Both the position numbers and the translations under genes were made by a program. The notes beneath the pieces are model-generated. The model was given only the letters and a program-made list of their open reading frames with translations. It was not told the DNA's origin and made no database searches. Below, piece by piece: positions 1 to 11,325 of a stretch of 64,000 bases of DNA. Source of the DNA: Sialis fuliginosa (taxonomy: Eukaryota; Arthropoda; Insecta; Megaloptera; Sialidae); assembly GCA_961205875.1 (NCBI GenBank), contig OY540814.1:10956993-11020992 (forward strand), written 5' to 3'. The stretch's first letter is position 1, and each line of letters begins with the position of its first letter.

Positions 1-635
1 GATACGTCCACTAAGCGTGCTTGTGATTTTTTTGACCGCGCTGTAATATGGACACGTATTTTTCCAATTGGACAACTCCATTCATACTGATTAGAACTTT
101 GTTTGATGTGAAAGCGTCGTTTTTGCTGAACTAAAAATGATTCGATCAATACAAATGAATGAAATTGAATTAAGTAAAGCATACAATTTACTATTGAAAA
201 ATATCTTACAATAGATGTCATTGAGGACTTATTAGGGCTTTTTAATGTTAATATAGAATTTTATAATTACATACCTAATAAAATAATATATTCAATTTTT
301 GTATAAGGATTTTAATTATTGGTAGTAGGTATTTATTAAATTTTTGAAAAAAAATAATAAAACAGACTTAAAAAACCTTAAAACATTGAAAAGTATACCT
401 TATAAATTTGACAGTTTTTAAAGTCAGTTTTATTTTATTTTTTTAAATTTTTTATTTTTTCTCTTTTGGGTGACGTATCTTCGAAGTCTATGGCCAGATT
501 CTGATAAAAAAACGAAAAAAACGTCAAAATTTGTGCAAAAATTGTTGCAACAAGTTTAGAAAATGTATCAGGGAATCATGATATATTGTAAGTTGTATTC
601 ATATAAGTAGATACCTATGTAATGTAAATTTTGAT
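1..635. other. AT-rich, no gene seen
   Basis: This stretch is strongly A+T rich with long A and T runs. It contains no open frame of note, no recognisable RNA gene and no repeat partner that I found elsewhere in the window. Confidence 0.6.
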
Positions 636-1026
636 ACATTCAGAAGTCGTCTGCCACCCTAAAGGTCAGAATCGCTTACGACAGATTCTAAAATATTAAG
701 ACAAACATCATCGGTTATCTGTTTCTAGGGCGGAGCTTATATAGTTAAATCATTTTAAATAATAACACAAATATACGCCCATTTCATATATTCATTTTAT
801 ATCAAGTTTAACATATTTAAATACTAAAATTCGGAATATCAAATAATTACTGCCAGAAAATTTGCTTACTAATTCTCAATAGATTACATAATAATTTAGT
901 CGCATATCTGTGCTTGGTATATGGAGAAATAATGATTTAAATATTATAATAATCAAATAGGATGAGCTAACTATGTTTGTGATAAGCAAATTTGAATGAA
1001 AACTGGTCGACCACTTCTGTATGCAA
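636..1026 (+). mobile_element. Degraded mariner-like MITE, copy 1
   Basis: The reverse complement of 43469-43855 matches this stretch along most of its length. Shared blocks include CACCCTAAAGG, AGAATCGCTTAC, ACAAACATCATCGGTTATCT, ATTCGGAATATCAAATA and AATAGATTACATAATAATTT. Relative to the other copy it has roughly 75 extra bases after the ATCATCGGTTATCT block (about 720-800) and lacks roughly 65 bases around 905-915. The inverted ends that are clear in the other copy are eroded here. No protein is encoded, so it is a non-autonomous remnant. Confidence 0.75.
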
Positions 1027-2606
1027 CTTTACCTAAAGGTAAATATTTTGTAAATATAAAATGATAATTTTTGTTATACAGGAAATGAAAATACTATAAA
1101 AATATCAATCAATCATGAGTATAAACAAAAATTGTTTTGAGAATATATGTTCTTGGAACAATACAAATTTGAGTAGGTAGGTATATATGTACATATAAAA
1201 TGAATTTCACTTTAATATTTCAAGAACATTTATTAAACTTCCCTAAAAACAATATCCGGTATATTTATCTGAGAAGAGTTTTTTCTTTGTTTCAAAGTTC
1301 ACGCATTTTCCCTAATATAATGTTACCGGCTATATATAAACCACAAAGCATATATGCAAGGTAAATACGGAAAGTTTGTATTCAATTTGCAATATTTTTT
1401 CACGTGAGAAGTGGACTGTTAACTATTTTATGTTTTTCGTGTTGGAACGACCACTCCGGGTGCTTTAAAAATTTATTTTCAGAAAATAAACTCGGAAATA
1501 TATATTCATTTCTAGGATCTAGCTTTATTAAGAATCGACCGATCATTTTTTAAATTTTGACTACATACATTATTTAAAAAAATTAAAACAAGTTCTGGTA
1601 GGAAGATAATTGATCATTTATTTTTCTGATTGATGATGAATATAATGTTAATTTCAGCTGGTTGTTGTATTTTTCTGACAGCTCTTTCGTGTTTATTGTA
1701 TCATGTGCGTAATTTGAATGAATGTCGTTATCTCTTGATGTATGGGACAAAAATACAAAAAATAGTATTTTGGTATTTTTTAGTCAGTTTTACTTTCTTC
1801 ATCGATTGATATATGTAAGTATTTAAAATTTCGATTTCTTAAAATTTGTGTTTTATAAAAAACATTTTTTTGAGGCTTAAGTAGGATTTTTTAAATAAAA
1901 ATGTTGTAGAAGATATTTAATAATTTTGCCATACTTGGGTGAGATAATGCGAATTTTAAGCATTTCCTTTCTTAATGTCAATTTTTTTGAAAATTATTAT
2001 TTTTTGCTAGTAAAGTCGTGTTTTGTCCATTACGTTAATTAAAATTTCAACCATCCATGTCTCTACAATTGTAATCTTATATCATAAATTTTTTATTAAA
2101 CAAAAAAAAAATTTAACTGCCATTAATCAGACTTGATTTGATAATGTTTACACAAAATTAAAACAGTTTAAATTTTGTAAGTACCTATTTACATTCTGGA
2201 TATTGATATATACAATTAGTCACTTTAAATTTCACTAAAAAATTCGTGTGATTTCGAATCGAAAGTGGCGCTATTACGGTATTTATTCTTATTTCGATTT
2301 GTCAGCGTATACGAATAAACTGCTTTGAGTGAGTTATTAACAAAAATCAGGTTTAATTTGTACAAACCTTGAAAAATCTATCTACAATAAATTTTTGGTG
2401 TGTTTTATTTCTTTTATAAATTAGTATATGATAATTGACATATTCGTAACTGACATAAAGTTAGATTATGAATGATTAAGAGATTATTGTCATGCGTAGG
2501 ATTTTTTATTAAATAATGAATTAGTTTTTTAGATTGCTGCAGTTTTTGACACCAAAAATAAAAAAAATAAAAACCTTATTCTGCCATAGCTTAAGAAGTG
2601 ACTGTT
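1027..2606. other. AT-rich, no gene seen
   Basis: There is no gene here. A block of about 50 bases at 2163-2215 (CTATTTACATTCTGGATATT) recurs as a direct repeat at 2652-2697, which suggests a local duplication. Splice-acceptor-like tracts near 1475 and 1675 are followed by frames that close within a dozen codons, so I do not call exons. Confidence 0.5.
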
Positions 2607-2644
2607 CACTAATTCATGTAGTGAATATTCACTTTGAATTAGTG
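2607..2644. repeat. Hairpin with palindromic loop
   Basis: CACTAATTCA at 2607-2616 pairs perfectly with TGAATTAGTG at 2635-2644. The loop itself contains the palindrome AGTGAATATTCACT at 2620-2633. This is a compact two-part inverted repeat of unknown origin, possibly the remnant of a small foldback element. Confidence 0.6.
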
Positions 2645-4425
2645 TCTAACAAATTCAGTTTATCTATTTACATTTTGGATATTAATATTTACAGGCTGTA
2701 CTACATATCGTAACGTTCAACATGAGAATAGAAAATTGAAATAAAGTTCGAGTTGATAATGTTCTCTCTATAATATAGACTAGGCCAGACATGGTGCCCT
2801 ATATACAAACTCACAAATCAGATAATGTTTGTGAGAGAGATACTCACAGTGTGAAACCCTTGTAAACAGAGGTGTTCAACAAAGATAGACGGATATTTTG
2901 TAGAACATTAACGTCGTCCTCTATATTTTTTACTTTGGAGATTTGCAGCGATGAGACTGTTTTTTGCTGCTGCAAAAGTTATTAGTTGTAAGATAAATTC
3001 GAGTTTTTTTTTAACTGAGGAACGTATTTTTTTATTTTATTTATCTACTGAAAAGGTTTTTTGTGTGTTTTTCTAACAGACATTGTGGTAAAGGTTGAAG
3101 GGAAGTTATTAAGTAAATATCATTCATGAGTTTAGATGTAGATTATAAAGTAACTCATCGAGACTTGAATGAAAAAAATGTATATTTTTTATTATTTTCT
3201 GTTAAATAATACAATGTGATATTTTATTCAAGAAACTGAATAAAAGTTTAAAATTTTAATAAAAGATAACAATTTCAAAACAAATAAAAGGAATGGTTAT
3301 AATTTGTGCAAATATACTTGAGTGCACATACATGAACATTATAATGGTCTGAATTATACCTATGTTCATTGTACATATTATGTCTATATTATAAAAGTTC
3401 CATTACTACAAACGACATTATTGATCCTTGTTTGTTTTTTTTTTTTATAATATGTGCTGTATATGATTCGATAATTTAGTTAACTAATTTCAAAACGTAC
3501 CAACTTTAAACAAGTGTTTTAATTTGTATTCACTTTTTATCATTTATAGAAACAAAGAATATAAAAAACAATTGCTTTTTATTGTAAAAACACTCAGCAG
3601 AATCTTTTGTTTCTGAATAAAATATAGAACGAAAAAGTTAAAAGTTAGCAGACATGTACTTCACCAGATTTGAATGTAAATGTATAATTTTTTTAAGTCT
3701 AGAAAAAAGAGAGAGTATTATGTAGGTATAATCAAATAATAATTATAAATGTTTCATAACTGGAATATGAAGTTTTTTAAGCAAAGTATATTTTTCTTTA
3801 GGTATTAAAAACTTTAAAATTGGTACTTTTATTGCATATTTAAACAGTTTTTTTTAAATTTAGTAATAGATATAATAAAGTGTTAATGAAACAGTAATAT
3901 ATAATTTTTTGTTACTGTGGACTTTTTATTTTCTTATACATACATAAAATGTACTGTATAATAAATTAAGTACAGTAATCATACTGACGTCTGTCTGTCT
4001 GACGATCTCTCTGTGAATTTTAAAATTGTTATTGTATGAGTACTCAGGATTTACACCTTCTAGTAAGGAATATTAGCTATAATTTATGCTTTAAAAAAAA
4101 AATCAGAATAATTTTAAAAATATACAATCAATTTTGTAACATTACTTTATAAATGGTTTGTAATAAAATAAAACCATTTTTTCATATTTTTATAATGTAA
4201 AAAGTCTTGTGGTGGCCACGACAATTTATTTATGAAGAATTTAAAATTACTGCACATCTGATGATTTTTAAAAGAGATAATAATATTAACTGGAAATCTG
4301 TTTCAATTTTATGTCATGATATTTTGTTTTCTTTTAAATATTAATGTTTTCTTTTCTTCAGAAAATGTTTTATTTGTTAATTATATTTTTTTCGAACAAA
4401 ATAATTTTCTTTCAATTACAAACAT
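2645..4425. other. AT-rich, no gene seen
   Basis: This is AT-rich sequence with no credible open frame. The stretch at about 3985-4010 has a GTCTGTCTGTCTG run of the kind found near the start of several insect dispersed repeats, but too little is left to assign it. The acceptor-like TTTTCTTTTCTTCAG near 4360 is followed only by AT-rich sequence. Confidence 0.45.
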
Positions 4426-4536
4426 GAACTCGAACTCGAACCTGAACCCTTAAAAAGTAAGGGTTTTTGAACCCAAATAGTTTGCACAATGCTGAACCCA
4501 AACCCGAACCAAATTTTATATTTGAACCCGAGCCAT
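4426..4536. repeat. Degenerate GAACC-type short tandem repeat
   Basis: About a dozen imperfect copies of a 6-mer like GAACCC or GAACTC are scattered in two clusters (4427-4450 and 4490-4535). They are separated by a small hairpin, AACCCTTA..TAAGGGTT, at 4445-4465. The pattern is that of an old simple repeat broken up by mutation. Confidence 0.5.
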
Positions 4537-4844
4537 AATGTTATAATCAAGTCTCTGATTATAACAATGTTAAATTTTGATCTCAACACGGATTATCTTT
4601 TGAAAACTTATAAATTGAACTTGCGTATTCTTTTTTGTGAATAAAAAAGTTGATATTCCTACAAAAAAAATATATTTAAACATTAAAATCTGCTCCAACA
4701 ACAGTTGTGAATATCAGAATATAATATGATAAAAAAAATGTAACCTTATATAAATCAGATAGATTTTTCACAATAGTATAATGAAAATATGTATACAACA
4801 GATAATACAACAAATAATTGTTTAATTTTGTTCAGTTAACCTTA

Positions 4845-5430
4845 TCAATCATACATAGGATGTAAATACACGGCACGCAAATATTCATGTCGATATAAAC
4901 TGTAAATTGAATTTATTTGTAGGTACTGAAAACAGTAGTAAAAATAAACAAAGATTCCAAACACAATACGTCTCCCCGCGGACTGAAACATGTGATATAC
5001 GTGAGCACGAAATATTTCAGCAATGAATATATGCAAATTGGTGTTTTGTTATATAAGGTGGACAAATTCTCTCGAGGGCCAACATTGAATTTCACAACAA
5101 GCGAAAGTAAAAATAAAGCCACGAAATATATATCTGTAGGTAAACATCGGATTGACAGTCGGCCAAGAATGAAATAACATTTATATACACTACTACTCAT
5201 AATAATTGATCCCAGTGGTCTTCATGTATTCTCTGCAGTATGAGAAGGACACAAATAAAAATAACCATTGGCGCTTTTCACGCCTCCGATGCCAAATATT
5301 CAAATATTTTGGCACAGATACCAGAACTTACCGCTCCATCAACTCTCTGGTTTCTTCATCGCTGACGCTTATGCGTGATTTTTTTTTACTTTATTTTATT
5401 TATTATTTCGTGCAGTTTTGTTTTTAAGTT
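4845..5430. other. Less AT-rich segment with short open frames, unassigned
   Basis: Base composition rises between about 4960 and 5380. Short frames are open on both strands; the plus-strand frame 4992-5177 reads 61 codons with a mixed, fairly protein-like composition. On the minus strand GGAGCG is followed by GTAAGTTC, a good splice donor (the ACTTAC at 5334-5339 on the plus strand), but I see no acceptor or frame that makes a convincing exon upstream of it. I cannot tell whether this is part of a gene, a promoter, or an old mobile element. Confidence 0.3.
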
Positions 5431-5760
5431 CTTTTATAACCGATTCGTGTATTGTATATGTAAACCGATTTTGTAAAAGTGTTTATTTTATTTTATTTTT
5501 TTATTTTTGTGTGTTTTGCCAATCTTATTTTTATACAGACTATAAATAGAAAGTGCAAACTAGTAGATATATAATATAATAAAATATAAATTAGATGATA
5601 TTAAGTATTATAAATTTACTCAAACGTCAGACCAGAGTTTCGATTCCCAGGCAAAAAGGATACTATTATATTATTATCATTGTACACGACTTTATCAACA
5701 AAAAAAATCAATGTCATTTACATAATCAAGAACACTTTGAGTAAAGAAAAACACAAATAA

Positions 5761-5817
5761 GTATCTGCCATGGGCACCAGCACCACGTGACTTTCTTGTA
5801 CGTAATACTGAGAGTTG
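5761..5817 (+). repeat. Short dispersed module M, copy 1
   Basis: The block from CTGCCATGGGCACC through CACGTGACTTTCTTGTACGT to AATACTGAGAG is found again at 13188-13275 in the same orientation and at 13556-13612 inverted. It lies immediately next to a family B repeat here and also near 13180, so the two modules probably belonged to one mobile element. Confidence 0.7.
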
Positions 5818-5824
5818 AACATGA

Positions 5825-6195
5825 ATTATAACAAATAACGTTCTCTACAACTTCTATTATAAAAATTTCTTTCTACCTAGAATGAACCGTTTTAAGTATA
5901 ATTTTTTGTAAATTATTATTTTTTTTACTTTTTTCCAACAAACTGATTATAAGATAAATTATAAATAAAAGTATTCTTCACAATTTTTATATAAAATATA
6001 TATTTTTTGATATATGCATATGCATCATTTTTGATACAATTTGAATAACTAAAAAAATTAAGGTGTAAATACCAGTTTTCGGTTGAAAGATTGTTTAAAA
6101 AAAAACAAGGTTTTCGTCCTTAGAGAAAACTGATCTGAGTTAAAACATTACAGACCAACAGACAGACACACAAACATAGACCTCATGGTGAAAAT
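5825..6195 (-). repeat. Dispersed repeat family B, copy 1
   Basis: Read on the minus strand, this has the family B order: a CTGTCTGTTGG-type start, an ACCGAAAACTGG block, then GGTTCATTCTAGGTAGAAAG and GTAGAGAACGTTATT. The same blocks occur at 12875-13180, 16925-17115, 25025-25105 and 60185-60430. There is no coding capacity. It is probably a non-autonomous transposable element, class unknown. Confidence 0.6.
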
Positions 6196-6199
6196 ATTT

Positions 6200-7084
6200 A
6201 GAAAAATTCAGGGTAGATAAAAATGGATATTTCCATTAAAATCTTAAATTAGAAAAAATAGTATAAGAAAGTAAAAATGTAATTTTCATAACCGTAGTAG
6301 ATATTAACATATTTAAAAAGTAAATAGGCTACGTATAGTACATATTAAGGAGTAAATAGTTTTCTGTTAAAACCTTCGAACAATGATATTTGTACAAAAT
6401 GAAAATTATGGAAATATCAGATTCTTATCGTATATTTAAAAATCGACGATAAGATTACCTCGCGTTAACTGGAACGACATAAAATCAATACACTCTAACA
6501 AATTTAATTTACATATCTCAGTTATAAACACACGTACGCATATTGTTAGGTGTCTGTCTTCATCTACACATACATACAGTGGCGTCCGTGAAGAAAATAA
6601 TAGCATTATGATATAACCACTTCTGATATTATATATTATGTAACTTATAGACTTATAAACTTCTTTGAACTAACTATTTATAAATGGAAGCAAATTAAAC
6701 GCGCACTATTTTAAATGAAATGTTAATAAAGTATCATAGCATTTGTAAACAATATTGAACGGTATTTTTTGTGTTTTAGCAATAGTTAATATAAACTAGC
6801 GTTAAGAAAATACTTCATTAAACAAATAAAATGACACATAGAAAAACATGGTCCTTAAAATGGCTCAATGAGTATTGAGATTTGTACTAAATAAGCAATA
6901 TTATGTATTTATATAATATTTTATAAATCGTACAGAGTTGATGTTCTAATAAAATACAAGTCCTTGATTAGGGCATTTTATTGCGGTGAAATCGAGTTGA
7001 TTAGTTTTGGGTTAGTTAGTTTTCTTTCCAAAAAAATAAAAGTTATAAAATTAAAGCAAATTAAATTATACAATAATAATGAAC
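6200..7084. other. AT-rich, no gene seen
   Basis: There is no gene. The text ACAGTGGCGTCCGTG at about 6580 resembles AGTGGCGTGCGAGG at about 8872 and the CAGTGGCGTAGCTAGG end at 38035-38050, so it may be a mobile-element terminus. Confidence 0.4.
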
Positions 7085-7245
7085 GCAAATATTATTGCGC
7101 AAAACAAAATTGTAATGCTCAAAACGGAAAATGTTATTGTTCAAAAAAATTAATTGTAATGTCACACTTCTATGTAATGCTCAGAATTCAAAATGTTATT
7201 GCTCAAATACAATATATTTAATGCTCAAAGTACATAAAATATTGA
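7085..7245. repeat. Degenerate tandem array of a TAATGCTCAAAA motif
   Basis: Seven variants of one motif occur in about 160 bp: TATTGCGCAAAAC, TAATGCTCAAAAC, TATTGTTCAAAAA, TAATGCTCAGAA, TATTGCTCAAATA, TAATGCTCAAAG and TATTGAGCGC. Two larger units of about 70 bp can be aligned. The overlapping open frame (6964-7221) is a by-product of the array and explains its odd Cys/Asn-rich peptide. Confidence 0.6.
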
Positions 7246-8439
7246 GCGCTTAAGTACTACCCTTTATAAATGAATACAGGTATACAAAAGTATACATATT
7301 ATAAAACATATTTCAATGAAACATTGGTATATTATATTATGTATTGATGTACCTAAATATTAATATAGTGAGCAAAAAAATAGTTTAATAATTCGCAGTA
7401 TGATGTTTTATACATTTTTTATGATCTATTTTTGAATAAAAAAATTACGTCATTATTTTATAGATTTTATTTGAATGACATCATGATTTTCAATTTGTTT
7501 ATTTCTTGTTATATGATTTTTAATAGCTACTTTAGATGAAGTAGATAATAGAGCACTAATTGAAAAATGACAATAAAAAATTGTGTATAATATTTTTCGA
7601 ACTTTTTAGAATATTTTGATTCCAAATATGCCTTTCATTATTCGAAGATCTTACAGTTTTAAATTATAGATATGTCAATATTACTATGTTTTTCAAAATG
7701 AAAAGGTAATTTACGTCTTAACAAGTATTGCTAAATTAATTTCGATTATTACCTAAAAAGAACACAATGAACTCATCATATTGGATATTCTTAAACGTCC
7801 GGTATAGAACGCAGAAAGGAAATTCCTAAAAAATTAACTATCCAATAAATATGAAGAATCTATTAGCAAATCCAAATTACTATAAACAAAAAATTTTATA
7901 TGTTAAACCATCCTTGAATCAACTCCAACCCAAGTCTTATAAACATGGCCCTCATGTACATCAAAAATTGCAATGATTGGCCCATTCGTACATTCCTTTC
8001 TCATCAAACATACACAAATATGAACATACGAAAGAGGTGATAAAAAAGGAAATGATCCTGTGTGGTACAAATGACTTGTTGTATTAAAATATTAATAATT
8101 AAAATATTTGATCCTCATTGCACAGTTACCCCAATTTCTAGGGGTAACTGGGTCCATCAGAATTTTTTTCCTTTAATTTTAAATATAAAGAAAATTAAAA
8201 TCCACTTTTATATGTTATTTTATATATTGCATATTGTATTAATATAATTCATTAGTGGTTCTTGGGCAAGTACAAAGTTAGAAACTACGCGCTCACGTTG
8301 TAAAATCATTAAAATCATTACCCCAACTAACCTTATATTATACCCTATATTAATCAACTTATCAATACTAAGAATAAGTCTATTGCATCATGAAAACGCT
8401 ATAAATTACCCATCACAATAGGCGCCACTGCATATAAAC
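7246..8439. other. AT-rich, no gene seen, one perfect hairpin
   Basis: No gene is visible. CAGTTACCCC at 8123-8132 and GGGGTAACTG at 8141-8150 form a perfect 10-bp stem with an 8-base loop. It stands out because the surrounding sequence has almost no G or C runs. Confidence 0.5.
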
Positions 8440-8575
8440 AACCCCCACACACACGCATTCAAAATCGACATCTTATCGAAAATTTATCCGCGTAGGTCAC
8501 GAGTAAAGGAGCAACAGTAGACCAGCCGGCTCTAGTTTGAGCGTAAGCGTACGTACGAACGAGCAAGTGTGCGTG

Positions 8576-8609
8576 AGAGAGAGAGAGAGACACAGAGACA
8601 GAGAGAGAA
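8576..8609. repeat. (GA)n microsatellite with CA interruptions
   Basis: GAGAGAGAGAGAGA is followed by CACAGAGACAGAGAGAGA inside the CpG-rich island. The purine-rich strand is the plus strand. It may act as a GAGA-factor site rather than only a neutral repeat. Confidence 0.8.
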
Positions 8610-8797
8610 CTACTAAAAGCTTGATGCGCGGGGTACGGAGGGGTGCGGGCGGACGCGCGTGAAACAGCGCCCAGACAGAAGCGCACGTGCGTACGGGCTC
8701 ACGTTTTCGCTGATATCTGCAACGATAATTTTTATGTACCCGAGCGCGCGGACTATGTGTATGTATGTTTCGCGACAACGTGCGACGTAATTTACAT

Positions 8798-8829
8798 GTG
8801 TGTGGGTGTATGTATGTGTGTGTGTGTAT
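8798..8829. repeat. (TG)n-rich microsatellite
   Basis: This TGTGTGGGTGTATGTATGTG run leads into seven TG units and closes the island on its right side. It is a typical insect simple repeat. Confidence 0.8.
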
Positions 8830-9073
8830 CTTGTGCAACATAACAATCAATAAGCTGATGTGTTATGTACACAGTGGCGTGCGAGGTTCCTTATTTAATG
8901 AAAATCTCTTAATTAAAAAATCAGTTTGATATTTCAAAGATTTATTTTATGTTTTGTCCTAAAATTGATTTTTGAAAACTTTACGCTACAAACATGTATT
9001 ATTCTTTCCCTCTTCTTTATTTATAATTTAAAGATTAAATAGAACCAATAATTAAGAATTATATACATTTTTA

Positions 9074-9135
9074 GGGTTCCGTAGAAAACTAGGAACCCTT
9101 ATAATTTTGCTCTATTCGTCCGTCTTGTGGATATG
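9074..9135 (+). mobile_element. Fragment of a lepidopteran-type dispersed repeat
   Basis: AGGGTTCCGTAGAAAACTAG, AACCCTTATA and a following CCGTC run match, from memory, the opening of a dispersed element very common in moths and butterflies. The inverted pair AGGGTTCC / GGAACCCT (9075-9082 and 9091-9098) forms a small hairpin. What follows (9136-9320) has one 62-codon frame with no recognisable domain. Confidence 0.55.
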
Positions 9136-9747
9136 TACCTATGTAGAATGTACCGAAAAACAGAAATGAGATTTTTGAAAAAAATAATTTTTGGACCTCC
9201 CTCCCATAGATTTAAAAGTGTACTCAAAAACTATTATCCATTTATCCCATTTTGTTTTAGGACCTTTCGATTTTTAAACTATAAATGCAAAAAATCTGAA
9301 AAATTCAGAATGTAGCATTCAACTAAACGAACACTGTCACAAAACAGTTTACAAAAAAAATTTTTTTTATAAATCATCACACGAATACGTACACTTTTAT
9401 AGAGATTACATCTTTCGTCAACATGAAATATTTCTTGATACGTACTATCAAGTAGTATTGCAAGAGTAAAATATTATACTTTTTGATTTTTACTTTCAAT
9501 AGGTATACTTCGAAATCATATTCACTTATTTTTTATTTGCTCATGTGTAGAATTTTTCTTATATGATTTCATTTTACATTCATGTTTTTTCTTTATTTGA
9601 CCAATTGTTAATGTTTTTTTGTGTGATTTACAACGATAAAAAATTCGTACAACTATTTTATTTCTTACATATTCTTCCGAAAGTATTAGCGAAAAATTTG
9701 AAAAAAATTCTACAAAAATATATGATACTTACATGGCATTGGTTTTT
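9136..9747. other. AT-rich, no gene seen
   Basis: Short frames here (9127-9315 and the left part of 9563-9979) are Phe/Lys/Ile-rich, as expected from random AT-rich DNA. I see no exon or RNA gene. Confidence 0.45.
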
Positions 9748-10484
9748 AACCGACTTCAAAAAAGGAGGAAGTTTTCAATTCAATAGATATATAATTTTAT
9801 GTATGTTCGTGCATAACTCTGACAAATATGTACCGATTTACATGTTTTTTATTTGTTTGAAAGATTATACTCCCGAGACGATCACATTTAAATTTTATCC
9901 GAATATGACCATGAACTTCAAAAACGGAGGGGGCTTTCAATTTGGCTGTATATATTTTTTTATGTATTTCTGGGCATAACTCCGACAAATATGCACCTAT
10001 TCGGTGAAATATGCACACATTTGTTGTTGAAAGAGTATACTTCTGAGTTGGTCCCATATAAATTTTATTAGAATCTGACCATGGATTTCTTATATACGCC
10101 ATTTAAAAGATAAAAAATAAACAACTTAAGAAAACCCTAAAAATACTGATAAGTATATAATAATGTATATAATAAATATAATATAGTGACGTTAATTATA
10201 TGAAATAAAAACAAATTAATTACAAAAATATTGTTGAGATAACGACATCGTTCTCACATTTTGATCTTTAATAATAGCCTGACGATGATTCTGTGAATCG
10301 AAAGCTTGCGCGAATACTTATTATGTATATAAATATAAAGTATATAATAATTTAAATTCATTAGTTTTTAAAGTAGCACCAATAAAAAACTTTTGAAGAA
10401 AAAAAAAAAGAAAAGAAACCGACTAAAAATTAATTGATATATACTCTTCAGTGTTTTTAGTCTCTTTTTTAAGTCGGTTTTTTG
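9748..10484 (+). mobile_element. CCGACTTC-type non-autonomous element with internal duplication
   Basis: The left end reads AACCGACTTCAAAAAAGGAG, which I associate with a very abundant lepidopteran repeat. The right end (10468-10484) carries the inverted counterpart AAGTCGGTTTTTTGAAG. Inside, a unit of about 170 bp is present twice in tandem: 9753-9918 and 9919-10090 both run from AAAAANGGAGG through TATGTAT, CATAACTC(T/C)GACAAATATG, a GAAAG..TATACT block, a TAAATTTTAT block and a final GA(A/C)CATG. No transposase is encoded. The 138-codon frame over the left half is a by-product. A hammerhead-like motif lies in the right part. Confidence 0.65.
10278..10305 (+). ncRNA. Hammerhead-like motif 1
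   Basis: The sequence reads CTGACGA, T, then a perfect 5-bp helix GATTC-TGT-GAATC, then GAAAGC. CUGANGA and GAAA are the two conserved strands of a hammerhead ribozyme core, with the helix between them corresponding to stem II. One extra base separates CTGACGA from the helix, which is not canonical. I could not define stems I and III or the cleavage site with confidence, so self-cleavage is inference only. Confidence 0.4.
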
Positions 10485-10489
10485 AAGTT

Positions 10490-10970
10490 TTTTTATCTAA
10501 TAAACGAAACCTAAATGAATTAAATTATAATATTATACTACAATAATAAATACATCATTACATTTCAATGATATATTGCCGCTGAATACATAATTTATGT
10601 GTATGTTTTTATACAATAGATATTGTTTTCACATTGTTATTCTATTTATGTTATTTAATTGTTATTACCACACAAATATTTTTTTTTGAATTGACATTTT
10701 CTAGGATGATTAAAAAAATATTTTAATAAAATACGATAGAGTATTTCTCAACTTTTGTTAATTATTTTTTTATTTACATATAATAAGTTTGTCTTTTGAG
10801 ATCTGTAGATCTCTATTAGATAGCTTCCATACAATTTCATGTTTTGATTAAGTGGTTGTTTATACTGGTGTTTTAATTTCAAAAACACATTTGTTGCATA
10901 AATAATTACTATAAAAATGTGTTATTTACATAAAATACATAAAAATGACAGGTATTTTGTAGTTTTATGA
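10490..10970. other. AT-rich, no gene seen
   Basis: Nothing recognisable apart from long T runs. There is no gene, no hairpin of note and no partner elsewhere in the window. Confidence 0.5.
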
Positions 10971-11325
10971 AAAATATGAGTATGAAAGTGTCTCTATCTC
11001 TCTGTATATCTGTCTGTCACCTTTTCATGGCTAAACCATTGAACCTTGGTGAAATTTGTCTGGGTGATAGCTTGCATCCTGAGGAAGGGACATAGGTTAC
11101 TTGGTATCTCTAAAAATTTATTAGAAGAAAAAATGGGTGTGTGACATTTGTCGCGCGAAGGTTATACTTTTTTTGCGTAGACATCTAGCGAGCAAATGTG
11201 AAACTAAAAACTTGTTTAATCGATTATCATCATAACAGAAATCTGTATTATTTATCTAACCTAACTTCATGGTGTTGTTTCTACTAACCTAAATTAACAA
11301 TGAAGTAACAGATAATTATTAACAT
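10971..11325 (+). mobile_element. Dispersed repeat family C, copy 1 (3' end missing)
   Basis: Alignable with 27104-27397: a GTGTCTCTATCTCTCTG start, ACCTTTTCATGGCTAAACC, GATAGCTTGCATCCTGAGGA, AAAATTTATTAGA and an ATCATAACAGAAATCTGTAT block. About 60 bases are inserted after GTGTGACATTTGT (around 11150-11215). The terminal CGAAGTCGCGAGTAACAGCT seen in the other copy is absent, so this copy is truncated. No coding capacity. Confidence 0.7.

Larger units (their letters stand above)
8440..8850. promoter_or_regulatory. CpG-rich, GAGA-containing island (candidate promoter)
   Basis: This is the most G+C and CpG rich segment in the window, with several dozen CpG dinucleotides in about 400 bp (for example GCGTACGTACGAACG, GCGGACGCGCGTG, CGAGCGCGCGGAC). 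It includes a GA run at 8576-8609 that fits GAGA-factor binding and ends in a TG run. In insects with little gene-body-free CpG, such islands commonly mark transcription starts, which is the inference here. Open frames on both strands are low-complexity (Thr/His/Ser/Leu repeats) and I read them as by-products of composition. I cannot tell which strand a transcript would use. Confidence 0.45.

Noticed and set aside
5628..5660. B-box-like AGAGTTTCGATTCCCAGGC
   Set aside because: The preceding 60 bases hold no acceptor stem or A-box, so it is not a tRNA gene. A decayed SINE is possible but cannot be shown.
8497..8850. 117-codon minus-strand frame in the CpG-rich island
   Set aside because: The peptide is dominated by His-Thr-Tyr and Leu-Ser runs that come from the GA and TG microsatellites, and three other frames are open over the same bases. 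Composition explains it.
9563..9979. Longest open frame in the window (138 codons, plus strand)
   Set aside because: Its second half lies inside a dispersed element with a tandem duplication, and its composition is Phe/Tyr/Ile/Lys-rich as expected from AT-rich DNA. No domain is recognisable.
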